Program-made: the position numbers and the translations under genes | The notes under the pieces: generated by a model | Database searches by the model: none | Seen by the model: the letters and a program-made list of their open reading frames with translations, nothing else | What the model was told of the DNA's origin: nothing | Shown here: piece by piece, positions 1-7,769 of the stretch | Position numbering within the stretch: position 1 is the stretch's first letter | How the letters are laid out: each line of letters begins with the position of its first letter | Assembly: GCA_947090235.1 (NCBI GenBank) | Contig: CAMUNJ010000010.1 | Location: 1-16,582 of the forward strand | Source of the DNA: an uncultured Bacillota bacterium | Lineage (GTDB): Bacteria > Bacillota > Clostridia > Christensenellales > UBA1242 | Length of the DNA stretch: 16,582 bases | Reading direction: 5' to 3'

Positions 1-808
1 TTAATGTTAAACTTTGTATTTTTAAACTTGTTAAATAATCATTTTGTATTGATAAAGCATTTTCTATTAAATTAAATTGTCTATTAAATTTTTCAACTGC
101 AAACAACTTTGTTAATCGCAAATTTACATCCCTCATTCCTTTCACATAAGCCAGTGCTACATCTATAATTTCATCAAATCTACTTGACAAAACTGGAACG
201 CTTTGATCTAAATTTGGCGGTACATTTTGACCGCTGACAGAATAATAAATATTCAACAATCCTCCCTGCAATGCAATATTTTCGCTTATAAACTCGCTAA
301 ACGAAGATGCCGACCTATCATTGATATCTCTCAGCGTTTGATATATCATATTTAAAATTCTAAAATTATTATATAGCCCTGCAAGTAATTGAACACCCTC
401 ACTTACACTAACATTGTTATTTGGATTTGGAGCAGGTTGACTAGGAGCAGGCTGCGCAGGTTGCGAAGGAGCAACAGAGTTAGGAGGCTGTTGCTGATTA
501 TCTTCCTGCTCTATTTCTATATCTAAATTTTTATTATTTAGCACAGACAAGCCTGAAGCGAGTTGGCTTTTCTCTTGTTTTTCATCTTGCATTTTTTTAT
601 CTAAATTTTTTAAAAAGTTAGAATTACTATCAATTTCTTGATTTTTTATTGTTTTTTCTTGATTTTTTTCGTTATTTCTGAAAAATCTTTTAGCAAAAAA
701 TAAACCTCTTTTATTCTCTGGTTTCAAATTACCTTCTTGTCTTTCTTGCTCAACAATCACATAGTCTCCTTGCACTTGATCAAATTTTAATATGTATGAC
801 TTTTTCAT
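1..808 (-). CDS. Unrecognised protein with proline-rich linker (3' end off window)
   Basis: I do not recognise this gene. An open frame of 269 codons begins at the ATG at 808 and has no stop before the left edge, so the C-terminus is missing. The start is well supported by GGGAGGATTA directly upstream. Residues 1-105 are charged and rich in Lys, Glu, Asn and Gln, with no signal peptide or membrane segment. Residues 105-130 form a Gln/Pro/Ala linker (repeated PAQPAPSQPAP-like units). Residues 135-269 look helical, with helices about 136-160, 165-192, 207-235 and 238-265. The element LLNIYYSVSGQNVPP resembles the second helix and turn of ferritin-like bundles, but the usual Glu/His metal ligands are not evident, so that idea is weak. 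It is divergent from gpmI across 117 bp. Confidence 0.8.
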   Translation of the reverse strand, partial: MKKSYILKFDQVQGDYVIVEQERQEGNLKPENKRGLFFAKRFFRNNEKNQEKTIKNQEIDSNSNFLKNLDKKMQDEKQEKSQLASGLSVLNNKNLDIEIEQEDNQQQPPNSVAPSQPAQPAPSQPAPNPNNNVSVSEGVQLLAGLYNNFRILNMIYQTLRDINDRSASSFSEFISENIALQGGLLNIYYSVSGQNVPPNLDQSVPVLSSRFDEIIDVALAYVKGMRDVNLRLTKLFAVEKFNRQFNLIENALSIQNDYLTSLKIQSLTL

Positions 809-874
809 TAATCCTCCCTAGACATTAACCTATATATTCTATTGAAAGACAAATTGTGAATATTTACCTTTTGT

Positions 875-903
875 TTGACATTTTTTTGACAATAATATAT
901 ATT
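875..903 (+). promoter_or_regulatory. Promoter of gpmI
   Basis: TTGACA at 875-880 and TATATT at 898-903 are separated by 17 bp, close to the sigma-A consensus. A second TTGACA at 886-891 pairs with a poorer TAAATT at 909-914. The ribosome binding site TAGGAGA follows about 6 nt before the ATG at 926. Confidence 0.65.
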
Positions 904-925
904 AAAATTAAATTAGGAGATAAAA

Positions 926-2428
926 ATGGTCACACTAATAATTTTAGACGGCTTTGGCATAAGAAAGGAAAGTTTTGGCAACGCAATCAAAAGTGCAGGA
1001 ACTCCAAATCTTAACAAATTAATCAAAAAGTATCCACATACTAAACTTGAAGCAAGTGGACTTGCAGTCGGCCTGCCCGCAGGACAAATGGGCAACAGCG
1101 AGGTTGGGCATCTAACATTAGGGTCAGGTCGAGTTGTTTGGCAAGATCTTATGAAAATCAATAAAGATATCGAAAATAACACTTTTAAAGACAACAAAAA
1201 TCTTATAGAGGCTTTTAAATATGCAGAAAAAAATAAATCTAATCTTCATTTGATAGGATTATTGTCGGATGGCGGAGTCCATTCACATATATCACATTTG
1301 TATGCTATTTTAAATGCAGTAAAGAGTTACAAAATCAAAAACATATATATTCATGTAATTACCGACGGACGCGACACCCCTGTCAATTCTGGATTAGGGT
1401 TTGCAAAACAACTTGAAGAAAGAATTGTAGGCACTAATGCAAAAATTGCTTCTCTTTCTGGCCGCCTTTATGCTATGGATAGAGAAAAAAGATATGAAAG
1501 AATAAAAAAATATTATGATTGCATAATCAACGGAAAAGGTAAAGAATATTCTTCAATTCAAAACGCAATCCAAAATAATTATAAAAACAACATTTATGAT
1601 GAATTTATAGAACCTTCTTTGATAGACAAAAATGGCATTATTCAAGAAAACGATAGCGTTATTTTCTACAACTTTCGCTCGGACAGAGCAAGAGAACTTT
1701 CTTTCGCTTTAACAGATAAAAATTTTAAAGAGTTCGAAGTGAAACAATTTAAAAATCTACTTTTTTCACCAATGGAAGAGTACGCAAAAGAACTTTCTCA
1801 AACAAATGTTATATATCCACCAACAAAAATTCAAGATAATCTTTCAGCAATCATTTCACAGGAAGGACTAAAACAATTTCACATTGCCGAAACAACTAAA
1901 TATGCACATGTAACATTCTACTTTAATGGAGGAATAGAAAAACCTTATAAAAACGAAGAGCGTAAACTTATTGAGAGTATAGATACCGAAGATTTTTCTT
2001 ATTATCCTAAAATGCGTGCATTTGAAATTACTGAAGAAACTTTAGAGGCTATCGCTTCACAAAAATATGATTTTATTTTAGTCAATTATTCTAATCCTGA
2101 TATGATTGGACATACAGGTAATTTTCAAGCAACCAAAGAAGCCATAACATTCGTAGAAAAGCAAACTTACGCATTAGCACTTGCCACACTTATGGCAGGA
2201 GGAGATTGTATAATAACTGCCGACCATGGCAATGCGGAATTAATGTTTGACAAAAATGGAGAAAAAGTGACTTCACATACAACCAGCCCAGTTCCTTGCA
2301 TTTTAGTTAGCGAAAAATATAAAAAAGCAAAACTTTCCAAAAATGCGAGTATAGCAAATATAGCACCAACAGTACTCAAACTTTTAAATCTTCAAATTCC
2401 TGAAAGCATGGAAAAGCCTTTGTTTTAA
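926..2428 (+). CDS. gpmI: 2,3-bisphosphoglycerate-independent phosphoglycerate mutase
   Basis: This cytosolic enzyme interconverts 3- and 2-phosphoglycerate in glycolysis and gluconeogenesis using two Mn2+ ions. At 500 aa it is close to the usual length of about 510. The N-terminal LILDGFG supplies metal ligand Asp8, and GQMGNSEVGH carries the phosphoserine nucleophile Ser58. The phosphotransferase substrate loop has TDGRDTP and NFRSDRARE. The C-terminal half holds the remaining ligands: NPDMIGH (Asp392, His396), TADHGN (Asp433, His434) and TSHTTSPVP (His451). All catalytic residues are present, so the protein should be active. The start has a good ribosome binding site (TTAGGAGATAAAA). It stands alone rather than in the common gapA-pgk-tpiA-gpmI-eno glycolytic operon, and converges with tilS. 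Confidence 0.97.
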   Translation: MVTLIILDGFGIRKESFGNAIKSAGTPNLNKLIKKYPHTKLEASGLAVGLPAGQMGNSEVGHLTLGSGRVVWQDLMKINKDIENNTFKDNKNLIEAFKYAEKNKSNLHLIGLLSDGGVHSHISHLYAILNAVKSYKIKNIYIHVITDGRDTPVNSGLGFAKQLEERIVGTNAKIASLSGRLYAMDREKRYERIKKYYDCIINGKGKEYSSIQNAIQNNYKNNIYDEFIEPSLIDKNGIIQENDSVIFYNFRSDRARELSFALTDKNFKEFEVKQFKNLLFSPMEEYAKELSQTNVIYPPTKIQDNLSAIISQEGLKQFHIAETTKYAHVTFYFNGGIEKPYKNEERKLIESIDTEDFSYYPKMRAFEITEETLEAIASQKYDFILVNYSNPDMIGHTGNFQATKEAITFVEKQTYALALATLMAGGDCIITADHGNAELMFDKNGEKVTSHTTSPVPCILVSEKYKKAKLSKNASIANIAPTVLKLLNLQIPESMEKPLF

Positions 2429-2460
2429 CAACTTAAACTTGATAAATATATAAAAAATAT

Positions 2461-2486
2461 AAAAAGTAGCAAAATTGCCACTTTTT
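2461..2486. terminator. Bidirectional terminator between gpmI and tilS
   Basis: The sequence AAAAAGTaGC-AAAATT-GCcACTTTTT forms a hairpin of 9 pairs with one mismatch. Its A and T flanks let it work in both directions. It overlaps the tilS stop codon (2485-2487). Confidence 0.7.
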
Positions 2487-3819
2487 ATTTATCTCTTTGT
2501 ACTTCTATCATAAAAGCCGTTGGGACATCTCCTACTTTGACCTTGTCAGATATTTCAAGACCTGCAATTGCATATACTTCATTTCCATCAGCCAAAACAG
2601 GAATAAAATTACGAAGTCTTACAGGAACTTTTTTATCTATAAGATAACTTTTTAATTTCTTTGTTCCACCACCAAATTTGGTAAAAACATCACCATCTTC
2701 TCTAAAACGCCAAACTGCAGTTTTTGGCACAAGACGGTAGTCTAGATAAAGAACATTCTCTTTTGGCTCAAAGTTTTTTACTCTTTTGATAACAACTTTT
2801 CCAAATCCTTCAACTTCAAACTCTCCACACTTAAAAGGTTGATTTAATGTTTCTTCCTCTTCGTGTCTGTTATAAATTGTCAAATAATCATATTCTCTGA
2901 TTGCAATAGCCTCAAAAGGAAGGTATATTCTCGCTCCATTTTGACCATTCAAAGCAAGTTCTTTTATCGCTTCAATATGCTTTCTCTCAATATCTTGAGT
3001 TATTCCAATGCGTTTAACAGCCTTAAAAATTATTCTTGTAACGATAGGATTTGCATAAAGAAAATAACTGGTTGGAATTTTAACTTCTTTATCATGAACC
3101 ATAATTGCATCACCATGAACCAAACTATTGATATATTCATCATCCTCAGCAACCGCTTGACTGAACGCAGATATTGCATTTATTGCATTAGGCCAACGCT
3201 TTTCGATTTCTGGCATTAAAACATTGCGTACATAATTTCTATTATATGAATTGTCTGCATTAGAATAATCTTCTACATTATCAATTTGTTTTTCTATCAA
3301 ATATTCTTTGATTTGTTGTTTGCTTGTTGTCAAGAAAGGCCTAATATATACTCCGTCGCGTACAGCCTCCATACCCTTAGCACCAGCAACACCGCTTCCT
3401 CTAAAAATATGCATTAAAATAGTTTCGGCTTGATCCTTCGTGTGATGAGCAAGGGCTATCTTATCCACTACTCCCTTTTTTAAAAGTGTAGAAAAAACAC
3501 CATAACGGGCTTCACGAGCCGCAGTTTCCAAACTTATATTTCTCTCTTTTGCAAGTTTTGGTGCATCAATTCGAAATTTATAAAATCTAATTCCAAGTTC
3601 CTTGGCCTTTTGCTTAACAAAATCTGCATCTTCATAACTATTTTCTCTAATGCCATGATCCACATGAATAGCAACAACTTCGATATCATAATCTTCTGCA
3701 CTTTCAACTAAAAAATTTAGCAGAGCCATTGAGTCCTCACCCCCGCTGACACCTACACCTATAATATCTCCGTGTTTTATCATTTTGGTTTTCTTAATAA
3801 ATTCTTTTGCCGATTTCAT
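2485..3819 (-). CDS. tilS: tRNA(Ile)-lysidine synthase
   Basis: TilS uses ATP and lysine to convert C34 of the CAU anticodon of tRNA-Ile2 to lysidine, changing its specificity from AUG to AUA. It is essential in most bacteria. The 444-aa protein is full length. The N-terminal PP-loop SGGEDS is at residues 25-30, HVDHGIR at 52-58, and the family motif HHTKDQAET at 125-133 is followed by MHIFRGSG. A middle tRNA-recognition domain follows, and the C-terminal TilS_C domain (about 365-440) contains GGGTKKLKSYLIDKKVP. Asp replaces nothing essential; SGGEDS is a normal variant of SGGxDS. The ribosome binding site is AAAGAGGAAATT before the ATG. tilS often neighbours hpt and ftsH, but neither is adjacent here. 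Confidence 0.96.
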   Translation of the reverse strand: MKSAKEFIKKTKMIKHGDIIGVGVSGGEDSMALLNFLVESAEDYDIEVVAIHVDHGIRENSYEDADFVKQKAKELGIRFYKFRIDAPKLAKERNISLETAAREARYGVFSTLLKKGVVDKIALAHHTKDQAETILMHIFRGSGVAGAKGMEAVRDGVYIRPFLTTSKQQIKEYLIEKQIDNVEDYSNADNSYNRNYVRNVLMPEIEKRWPNAINAISAFSQAVAEDDEYINSLVHGDAIMVHDKEVKIPTSYFLYANPIVTRIIFKAVKRIGITQDIERKHIEAIKELALNGQNGARIYLPFEAIAIREYDYLTIYNRHEEEETLNQPFKCGEFEVEGFGKVVIKRVKNFEPKENVLYLDYRLVPKTAVWRFREDGDVFTKFGGGTKKLKSYLIDKKVPVRLRNFIPVLADGNEVYAIAGLEISDKVKVGDVPTAFMIEVQRDK

Positions 3820-3854
3820 AATTTCCTCTTTATATATTCTTCTAACAAGTTTAC

Positions 3855-3883
3855 ATTATACAACTTTAAATTGACTTGTGCAA
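3855..3883 (-). promoter_or_regulatory. Promoter of tilS
   Basis: On the minus strand, TTGCAC (3883-3878) and TATAAT (3860-3855) are separated by exactly 17 bp. This predicts a transcript start near 3848 and a leader of about 30 nt. Confidence 0.75.
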
Positions 3884-4017
3884 TAAAAAAATAATTTTTT
3901 TATAAAATTTATATAGTTTTTTATTGAATTTTAATGAAAAATCTATATTTTACATGATTTTTTAGTAATTTTGATTAAAAATATTTTTTCTAGACACAAG
4001 TTTAATTGATTAAATTG

Positions 4018-4023
4018 TATAAT
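4018..4023 (+). promoter_or_regulatory. Probable -10 box for the 131-aa gene
   Basis: A perfect TATAAT lies about 70 bp before the gene's ribosome binding site. No convincing -35 box stands 16-18 bp upstream, so the assignment is moderate. The rest of 3884-4092 is very AT-rich and shows nothing else clear. Confidence 0.4.
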
Positions 4024-4092
4024 TATGTTATTATTATCTTGCAAAAGTGATTAAGCAATAAAAACTTGGCAAAAATATTTAAGGAGAAAATT

Positions 4093-4488
4093 ATGGAACA
4101 AATTATCAAAAATATGAATTTTAAACCTATTATCGAAAAAATTGATTACACTCGTCTTGCTCCACCTACAAACAATTCTACAATCAATATGCGAACTTGG
4201 GACGAAATCAAGGTGGAAAGATTACGCTCTGATGCAGTAAAGGTATGTTTGACCAGAAACATTAAACCAGAACCAGAATTTTTATTTTCACTTAAAGTGA
4301 CAATGGGAATGGAAGTTTTAGTTAATACCAACGCTTATGAAAATCTTGATGATGCAGAAGAGTATTTTAAAGGTACACAAGTTATGCAAGTTTTAACAAC
4401 TCATATAGCAACAGTTATTGCAGAAATAACCATGCATGGACCTATCGGCCCTATGGTGACTGCACCTGCACCATTAATGCCTAAATAA
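4093..4488 (+). CDS. Hypothetical protein, possibly SecB-like fold
   Basis: The start is taken at the ATG at 4093, 6 nt after a clear AAGGAG. An upstream in-frame TTG at 4066 would overlap that ribosome binding site and is rejected. The 131-aa product has no signal peptide or membrane segment. Its layout is a short helical N-terminus, then RNIKPEPEFLFSLKVTMGMEVL (a charged strand), an acidic stretch NLDDAEEYFKG, a hydrophobic helix TTHIATVIAEITMHG, and a Pro-rich end GPMVTAPAPLMPK. That order of strands, helix and final proline segment recalls SecB-type export chaperones and related small proteins. Identity cannot be confirmed by eye, so the function is unassigned. It is a single-gene transcript with its own -10 box and terminator. 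Confidence 0.75.
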   Translation: MEQIIKNMNFKPIIEKIDYTRLAPPTNNSTINMRTWDEIKVERLRSDAVKVCLTRNIKPEPEFLFSLKVTMGMEVLVNTNAYENLDDAEEYFKGTQVMQVLTTHIATVIAEITMHGPIGPMVTAPAPLMPK

Positions 4489-4503
4489 TTAGGCATTTTT
4501 TAT
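4476..4503 (+). terminator. Rho-independent terminator
   Basis: AATGCCTAA-ATAA-TTAGGCATT is a perfect 9-bp stem with a 4-nt loop followed by a T run. The stop codon of the 131-aa gene lies in the loop. A second short palindrome, TGCAAATTTGCA, lies just downstream (4523-4534) and precedes another T run. Confidence 0.85.
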
Positions 4504-4573
4504 TATCAAAATAAGGACATGCAAATTTGCACCTTTTTTATTTATTGCAACATAATAAAAATTAGGGTGCTAT

Positions 4574-5035
4574 ATGAATTATAACGATGAAGAACTTTTA
4601 TCTCCCCAAGCCTATCAAGAAATGGCTAAGGCTTATCAAAAAACCTTGCAAGACAAAGGTTTTGTTTTTGTAAGTCTAGACAACAGCAAGGAAGAAGCGT
4701 TTTTACATGAAGTTATGGAATTGTTTTATAATATAAAAAACAATCTTTTTGCTCTCGGTGGTTTTTTAGGCACAGGAACTTTATATAATCTAAATGAAAA
4801 AGAGATTGCCAAAATGCAATCACTTTATAACAAAGAATTTGATTTACCACAAAAAAGTTTTTCTCATGATAAGGTAAAGAGTTTTTTAAGTTTACTTAGT
4901 CTGGAAAGCAAACTTATCAACAAATTATTATCGCTCGCTGAAAACTCATCTTATAGCAGCGAAATTTTTTCAATCATCAAAGAACGCACTCAACTTTCAG
5001 CAAGTCTTTACAAAGCAAATAGTTCGATTTCTTAG
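4574..5035 (+). CDS. Hypothetical protein, 153 aa
   Basis: I do not recognise this protein. The ATG at 4574 has only a weak ribosome binding site (TTAGGGTGC). The product is soluble and apparently all-helical, with segments about 10-30 (SPQAYQEMAKAYQKTLQDKG), 40-65, 75-90, 97-122 and 130-150. It has no Cys and no clear metal or nucleotide motif. A Gly-rich turn, LGGFLGTGT, sits near residue 65. Base composition and codon use resemble its neighbours. It converges with the lipid-kinase gene so tightly that the two stop codons touch (5033-5035 and 5036-5038), leaving no room for a separate terminator. Confidence 0.7.
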   Translation: MNYNDEELLSPQAYQEMAKAYQKTLQDKGFVFVSLDNSKEEAFLHEVMELFYNIKNNLFALGGFLGTGTLYNLNEKEIAKMQSLYNKEFDLPQKSFSHDKVKSFLSLLSLESKLINKLLSLAENSSYSSEIFSIIKERTQLSASLYKANSSIS

Positions 5036-5926
5036 TTATTTTGGAACTATAATTTGTACACCATCTTTTATAACAGTAAAATTAAACTTACCGCTTCCTA
5101 AACCCTCACCATCTAGATTTAAAACTGCACTATCTGGAGCAGAAAGAGTAAATTCTTTAAGATGTAGTCGAATTGCATTTTTAGGCAGTCTATTCCCTAT
5201 CCCCAACATAAAAACTCTTGCAATAGTGATAAGACTTCTCAGCCTAACATACTTTTTTCTTTCTTGGACAAGCATTATATCTACATAACCATCATTAAAC
5301 GCAAAATTTCTATTGATTTTAAAACTTGCAACATATCTTGAATTAACTGTCAATAAAAGTGCAAACCTATCCTCTATTTTGCCTCCATCAAATTGTATCG
5401 TCATAGGAATAGGTTTATATCTAAAAATCCTTTTAAAGGCATAGCAAAAGTATGCAAACTTTCCAAGCGTCTTTTTTGCTATTTGTTTTGTTGCATAACT
5501 TGTGTCGGTAGCAATTCCCATAGCACAAACATAAATTCCGTAATGATCACCCGCTTTAAAAATTTCATGCGATAGCGGTTTCCCGTTACAGATTGTGTGA
5601 ACTGCTTTATTTATATTTCTCGGTATTCCAACCGAATGAGCAAAGTCATTTACTGTCCCTAACGGAATATACCCTAATATTGGTCGGCCTTCTTTTTCTG
5701 CCACACCATTGACAACTTCGTTTAAAGTTCCATCGCCGCCTGCCACAACTAAATAATCATATTTGCCACATGCAGAACTTGCCAACTCTTTTGCATGTCC
5801 AGAAAAATTAGTTTTAACCACTTCCAATTCATCAAAAAAGGAGGAAAGTTTTTCAACAATCTCTTTCTTCTTTTTTTCTGCTTTGCCTTTCCCGCTTTTT
5901 GGATTATAGACATACAAACATTTCAT
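5036..5926 (-). CDS. Diacylglycerol/lipid kinase family protein (YegS/BmrU-like)
   Basis: This is a soluble or membrane-associated kinase of the DAGK catalytic superfamily, expected to phosphorylate diacylglycerol or a related lipid with ATP, for example to recycle diacylglycerol from lipoteichoic-acid synthesis. At 296 aa it has the usual length (about 290-310). The N-terminus YNPKSGKGK (residues 7-15) is the ATP-binding strand-loop. GGDGTLNEVVNG (63-74) is the family signature and GYIPLGTVNDFAHS (85-98) the second nucleotide loop. The C-terminal beta-sandwich ends with LNLDGEGLGSG, which matches the usual DGE motif. No convincing Shine-Dalgarno precedes the ATG, and an extended -10 box ends 5 nt before it, so the transcript may be leaderless. 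I cannot tell DgkB from YegS-type substrate preference. Confidence 0.93.
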   Translation of the reverse strand: MKCLYVYNPKSGKGKAEKKKKEIVEKLSSFFDELEVVKTNFSGHAKELASSACGKYDYLVVAGGDGTLNEVVNGVAEKEGRPILGYIPLGTVNDFAHSVGIPRNINKAVHTICNGKPLSHEIFKAGDHYGIYVCAMGIATDTSYATKQIAKKTLGKFAYFCYAFKRIFRYKPIPMTIQFDGGKIEDRFALLLTVNSRYVASFKINRNFAFNDGYVDIMLVQERKKYVRLRSLITIARVFMLGIGNRLPKNAIRLHLKEFTLSAPDSAVLNLDGEGLGSGKFNFTVIKDGVQIIVPK

Positions 5927-5931
5927 ACTTT

Positions 5932-5940
5932 ATTATATCA
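5932..5940 (-). promoter_or_regulatory. Extended -10 promoter of the lipid-kinase gene (possibly leaderless)
   Basis: On the minus strand TG-A-TATAAT spans 5940-5932 and is followed by AAAGT and then the ATG at 5926. The usual 6-7 nt from the -10 box to the transcript start would place +1 on the start codon. Confidence 0.55.
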
Positions 5941-6028
5941 CAAAAAGAAAAAATGTTTTACAAAATTCAACAGTTTTATATTTTTTTTGACACAATTTGT
6001 AAATTTCTTTTTATTTTTTCTTAATATA

Positions 6029-6037
6029 TGTTATAAT
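6029..6037 (+). promoter_or_regulatory. Extended -10 promoter of yitT (possibly leaderless)
   Basis: TG-T-TATAAT spans 6029-6037 and is followed by only TCCCTC before the ATG at 6044. The expected +1 falls on the A of the ATG. No Shine-Dalgarno is present, and the -35 region is only T-rich. Confidence 0.55.
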
Positions 6038-6043
6038 TCCCTC

Positions 6044-7090
6044 ATGAAAACAAAAAACTTTACAGATAGACTTAATTTAAAAAGTCAATTTAGAAGAAAT
6101 CAAAAATTTAGATTTGTTATTGAAACTTTAGGTGTTATAATCGGCTCTATAGTTGCCGGTCTTGCTTTCCCAACTTTCTTCTTGCCTGCACAAATTATTC
6201 CAAGTGGACTAAGCGGTATTGCATTGTTGATAGCGGAAGGTTTTGGCTCTGCCGACTACACTTCTATAGTTTATCTTATCATGAATCTTGTGCTTTTCTT
6301 GATTGCATTAAAATTATTTGGTTGGAAGTTTATTTTCTTTACCCTTATAGGCATAGGATTTTACACACTTTCTCTTGAATATTTTGCAATCCCAGGACTA
6401 AGCGGAGGAGCAAGTCCTGACCCATTATTATACAGCCTTATCGGTGGTGGTATAGCGGGAGTAGGACAAGGCCTTGCATTTAGAATGGGTGGCTCTACAG
6501 GAGGTAGCGATATTGCTGCAAAAATTATAAATAAATTCTTCCCAAGAATCAAAACTGGCGTTGCTGTTCTTATTATTAATTTTATTGTTATCACAACAAC
6601 CGTCGCATTAAAGGGCTGGCAAACAGGCTTATATGCAATCGTAGTTTCAGTTATAAGCACAATAACCTGCGATATGGTGCTTGATGGAGCAAAAACAGTC
6701 CGTGCATTCTACATAATTTGTGACAAAGACGACGAAATTGCCAATGGAATTTTACACCGCTTTAATAGAGGCGTAACAGTTATACCTGCACAAGGCAAGT
6801 TTTCTGGAAAAGATAAAAAAATGCTTCTTTGCCTAGTTGCTACTCACCAAGCAAAAGAGATGAAAGAAATTGTTAAAGATATAGATAAAAACGCATTTGT
6901 ATTTTCAACTTCAGTTAATGAGACTTTGGGAGATGGTTATTTCATGAAAGAAGCATCTCTTCGTAAAAATAAAATAATCAATGCAACCGCTATAAGTAAA
7001 GGCAAAGAAAAATACACTTGGTTAAAGATTAGACCTAAAAAGAACTTAGGCAAAAAATTTAAACAAAATTTAAAATTAGATAATAATTAA
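6044..7090 (+). CDS. YitT family membrane protein
   Basis: The start is set at the ATG at 6044 (348 aa). The frame is open further upstream to 5795, but that stretch is antisense to the lipid kinase and lies before the promoter. YitT proteins are widespread Firmicutes integral membrane proteins of unknown transport role. After a basic 22-residue cytoplasmic tail, five hydrophobic segments occur at about 25-48, 55-68, 76-108, 126-146 and 172-208. The conserved GGSTGGSDIAAKIINK motif is at 149-164. The C-terminal cytosolic DUF2179 domain (about 218-301) ends with STSVNETLGDGY, matching the family's VNEVLGEGF-type motif. A lysine-rich tail of about 45 residues follows, longer than usual. It has its own promoter and a terminator shared with lemA. 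Confidence 0.92.
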   Translation: MKTKNFTDRLNLKSQFRRNQKFRFVIETLGVIIGSIVAGLAFPTFFLPAQIIPSGLSGIALLIAEGFGSADYTSIVYLIMNLVLFLIALKLFGWKFIFFTLIGIGFYTLSLEYFAIPGLSGGASPDPLLYSLIGGGIAGVGQGLAFRMGGSTGGSDIAAKIINKFFPRIKTGVAVLIINFIVITTTVALKGWQTGLYAIVVSVISTITCDMVLDGAKTVRAFYIICDKDDEIANGILHRFNRGVTVIPAQGKFSGKDKKMLLCLVATHQAKEMKEIVKDIDKNAFVFSTSVNETLGDGYFMKEASLRKNKIINATAISKGKEKYTWLKIRPKKNLGKKFKQNLKLDNN

Positions 7091-7117
7091 AAAACACGAT
7101 TTAAATCGTGTTTTTTT
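7091..7117. terminator. Bidirectional terminator between yitT and lemA
   Basis: AAAACACGAT-TTAA-ATCGTGTTTT is a perfect 10-bp stem (7091-7114) flanked by A and T runs. It can serve both convergent genes. Confidence 0.85.
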
Positions 7118-7715
7118 AAAATTTTACTTTTATGTTTTTTCGCATCTCTGCATCTTCAACTACAAACAAATTAGCAGGTTCAAACTTAAACCATTTTGCT
7201 ACTAAATTGCTTGGGAATTTCAAACATAGATCGTTATATTCTTTTACTACCGCATTATAATACTTTCTTGAGTTCATAATTTCATCTTCAATCTGTCTCA
7301 AACTGCTCATCAAGTCTGTAAAATGTCTGTCTGACTTAAGGTCTGGATAATTTTCTGTCACCTTGAATAAAGATTTAAGTGTTCTAGACAAATTGTTTTC
7401 TTTTTCAAACTTATCTACCTTACCAAGAGAATTCATTGCCGCATATCTAGCCTGCATAACATTTTCCAAAGTTTCTTTTTCATGCTTTGCATACCCTTTT
7501 ACTGTTTCCACAAGGTTAGGAATAAGATCATATCTTTTGTTAAGATAAACATCAATGTTAGAAAATCCTTCTTTTATATTATTGCCTCGACTAATAAATT
7601 TATTGTAAACAACAATTAGCCAAATAACAAATATAATTCCCAAAAATAATAACCCTCCAGCAACAGATAAACCAATAATCAGCCCCAAATTGCCTGCCAA
7701 AAGTAAACTATTCAT
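7116..7715 (-). CDS. lemA: LemA family membrane protein
   Basis: LemA proteins are small single-pass membrane proteins whose soluble part is a long helical hairpin facing away from the membrane; their exact role is not established. This one is 199 aa, near the usual length. Residues 10-36 form one membrane helix with no signal peptidase I site. They are followed by the diagnostic YNKFISRGNNIKEGFSNIDV and KRYDLIPNLVETVKGYAKHE (about 60-79), then the ARYAA and IEDEIMNSRKYYNAVVKEYN helices, and the end motif KFPSNLVAKWFKFEPANLF. The start has a strong AGGAGGT. It lacks the commonly linked YgcG/TPM-domain or HtpX neighbour. Confidence 0.95.
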   Translation of the reverse strand: MNSLLLAGNLGLIIGLSVAGGLLFLGIIFVIWLIVVYNKFISRGNNIKEGFSNIDVYLNKRYDLIPNLVETVKGYAKHEKETLENVMQARYAAMNSLGKVDKFEKENNLSRTLKSLFKVTENYPDLKSDRHFTDLMSSLRQIEDEIMNSRKYYNAVVKEYNDLCLKFPSNLVAKWFKFEPANLFVVEDAEMRKNIKVKF

Positions 7716-7735
7716 AATTACCTCCTACTTTATAT

Positions 7736-7764
7736 ATTATAGCATAAATATAAAAATCTTGCAA
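7736..7764 (-). promoter_or_regulatory. Promoter of lemA
   Basis: TTGCAA (7764-7759) and TATAAT (7741-7736) on the minus strand are 17 bp apart. A TG dinucleotide one base before the -10 box makes it an extended promoter. It is among the strongest sigma-A sites in the window. Confidence 0.8.
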
Positions 7765-7769
7765 GTAAT

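Noticed and set aside
4047..4059. 13-bp repeat GTGATTAAGCAAT, also at 10004-10016
   Set aside because: A 13-bp match is expected by chance in an AT-rich window of this size, and the two contexts share nothing else.
4066..4092. TTG start adding nine codons to the 131-aa gene
   Set aside because: It overlaps the AAGGAG ribosome binding site that serves the ATG at 4093.
5795..6043. N-terminal extension of the YitT frame
   Set aside because: The extra 83 codons are antisense to the lipid kinase and lie upstream of the promoter. The family-like protein begins at 6044.
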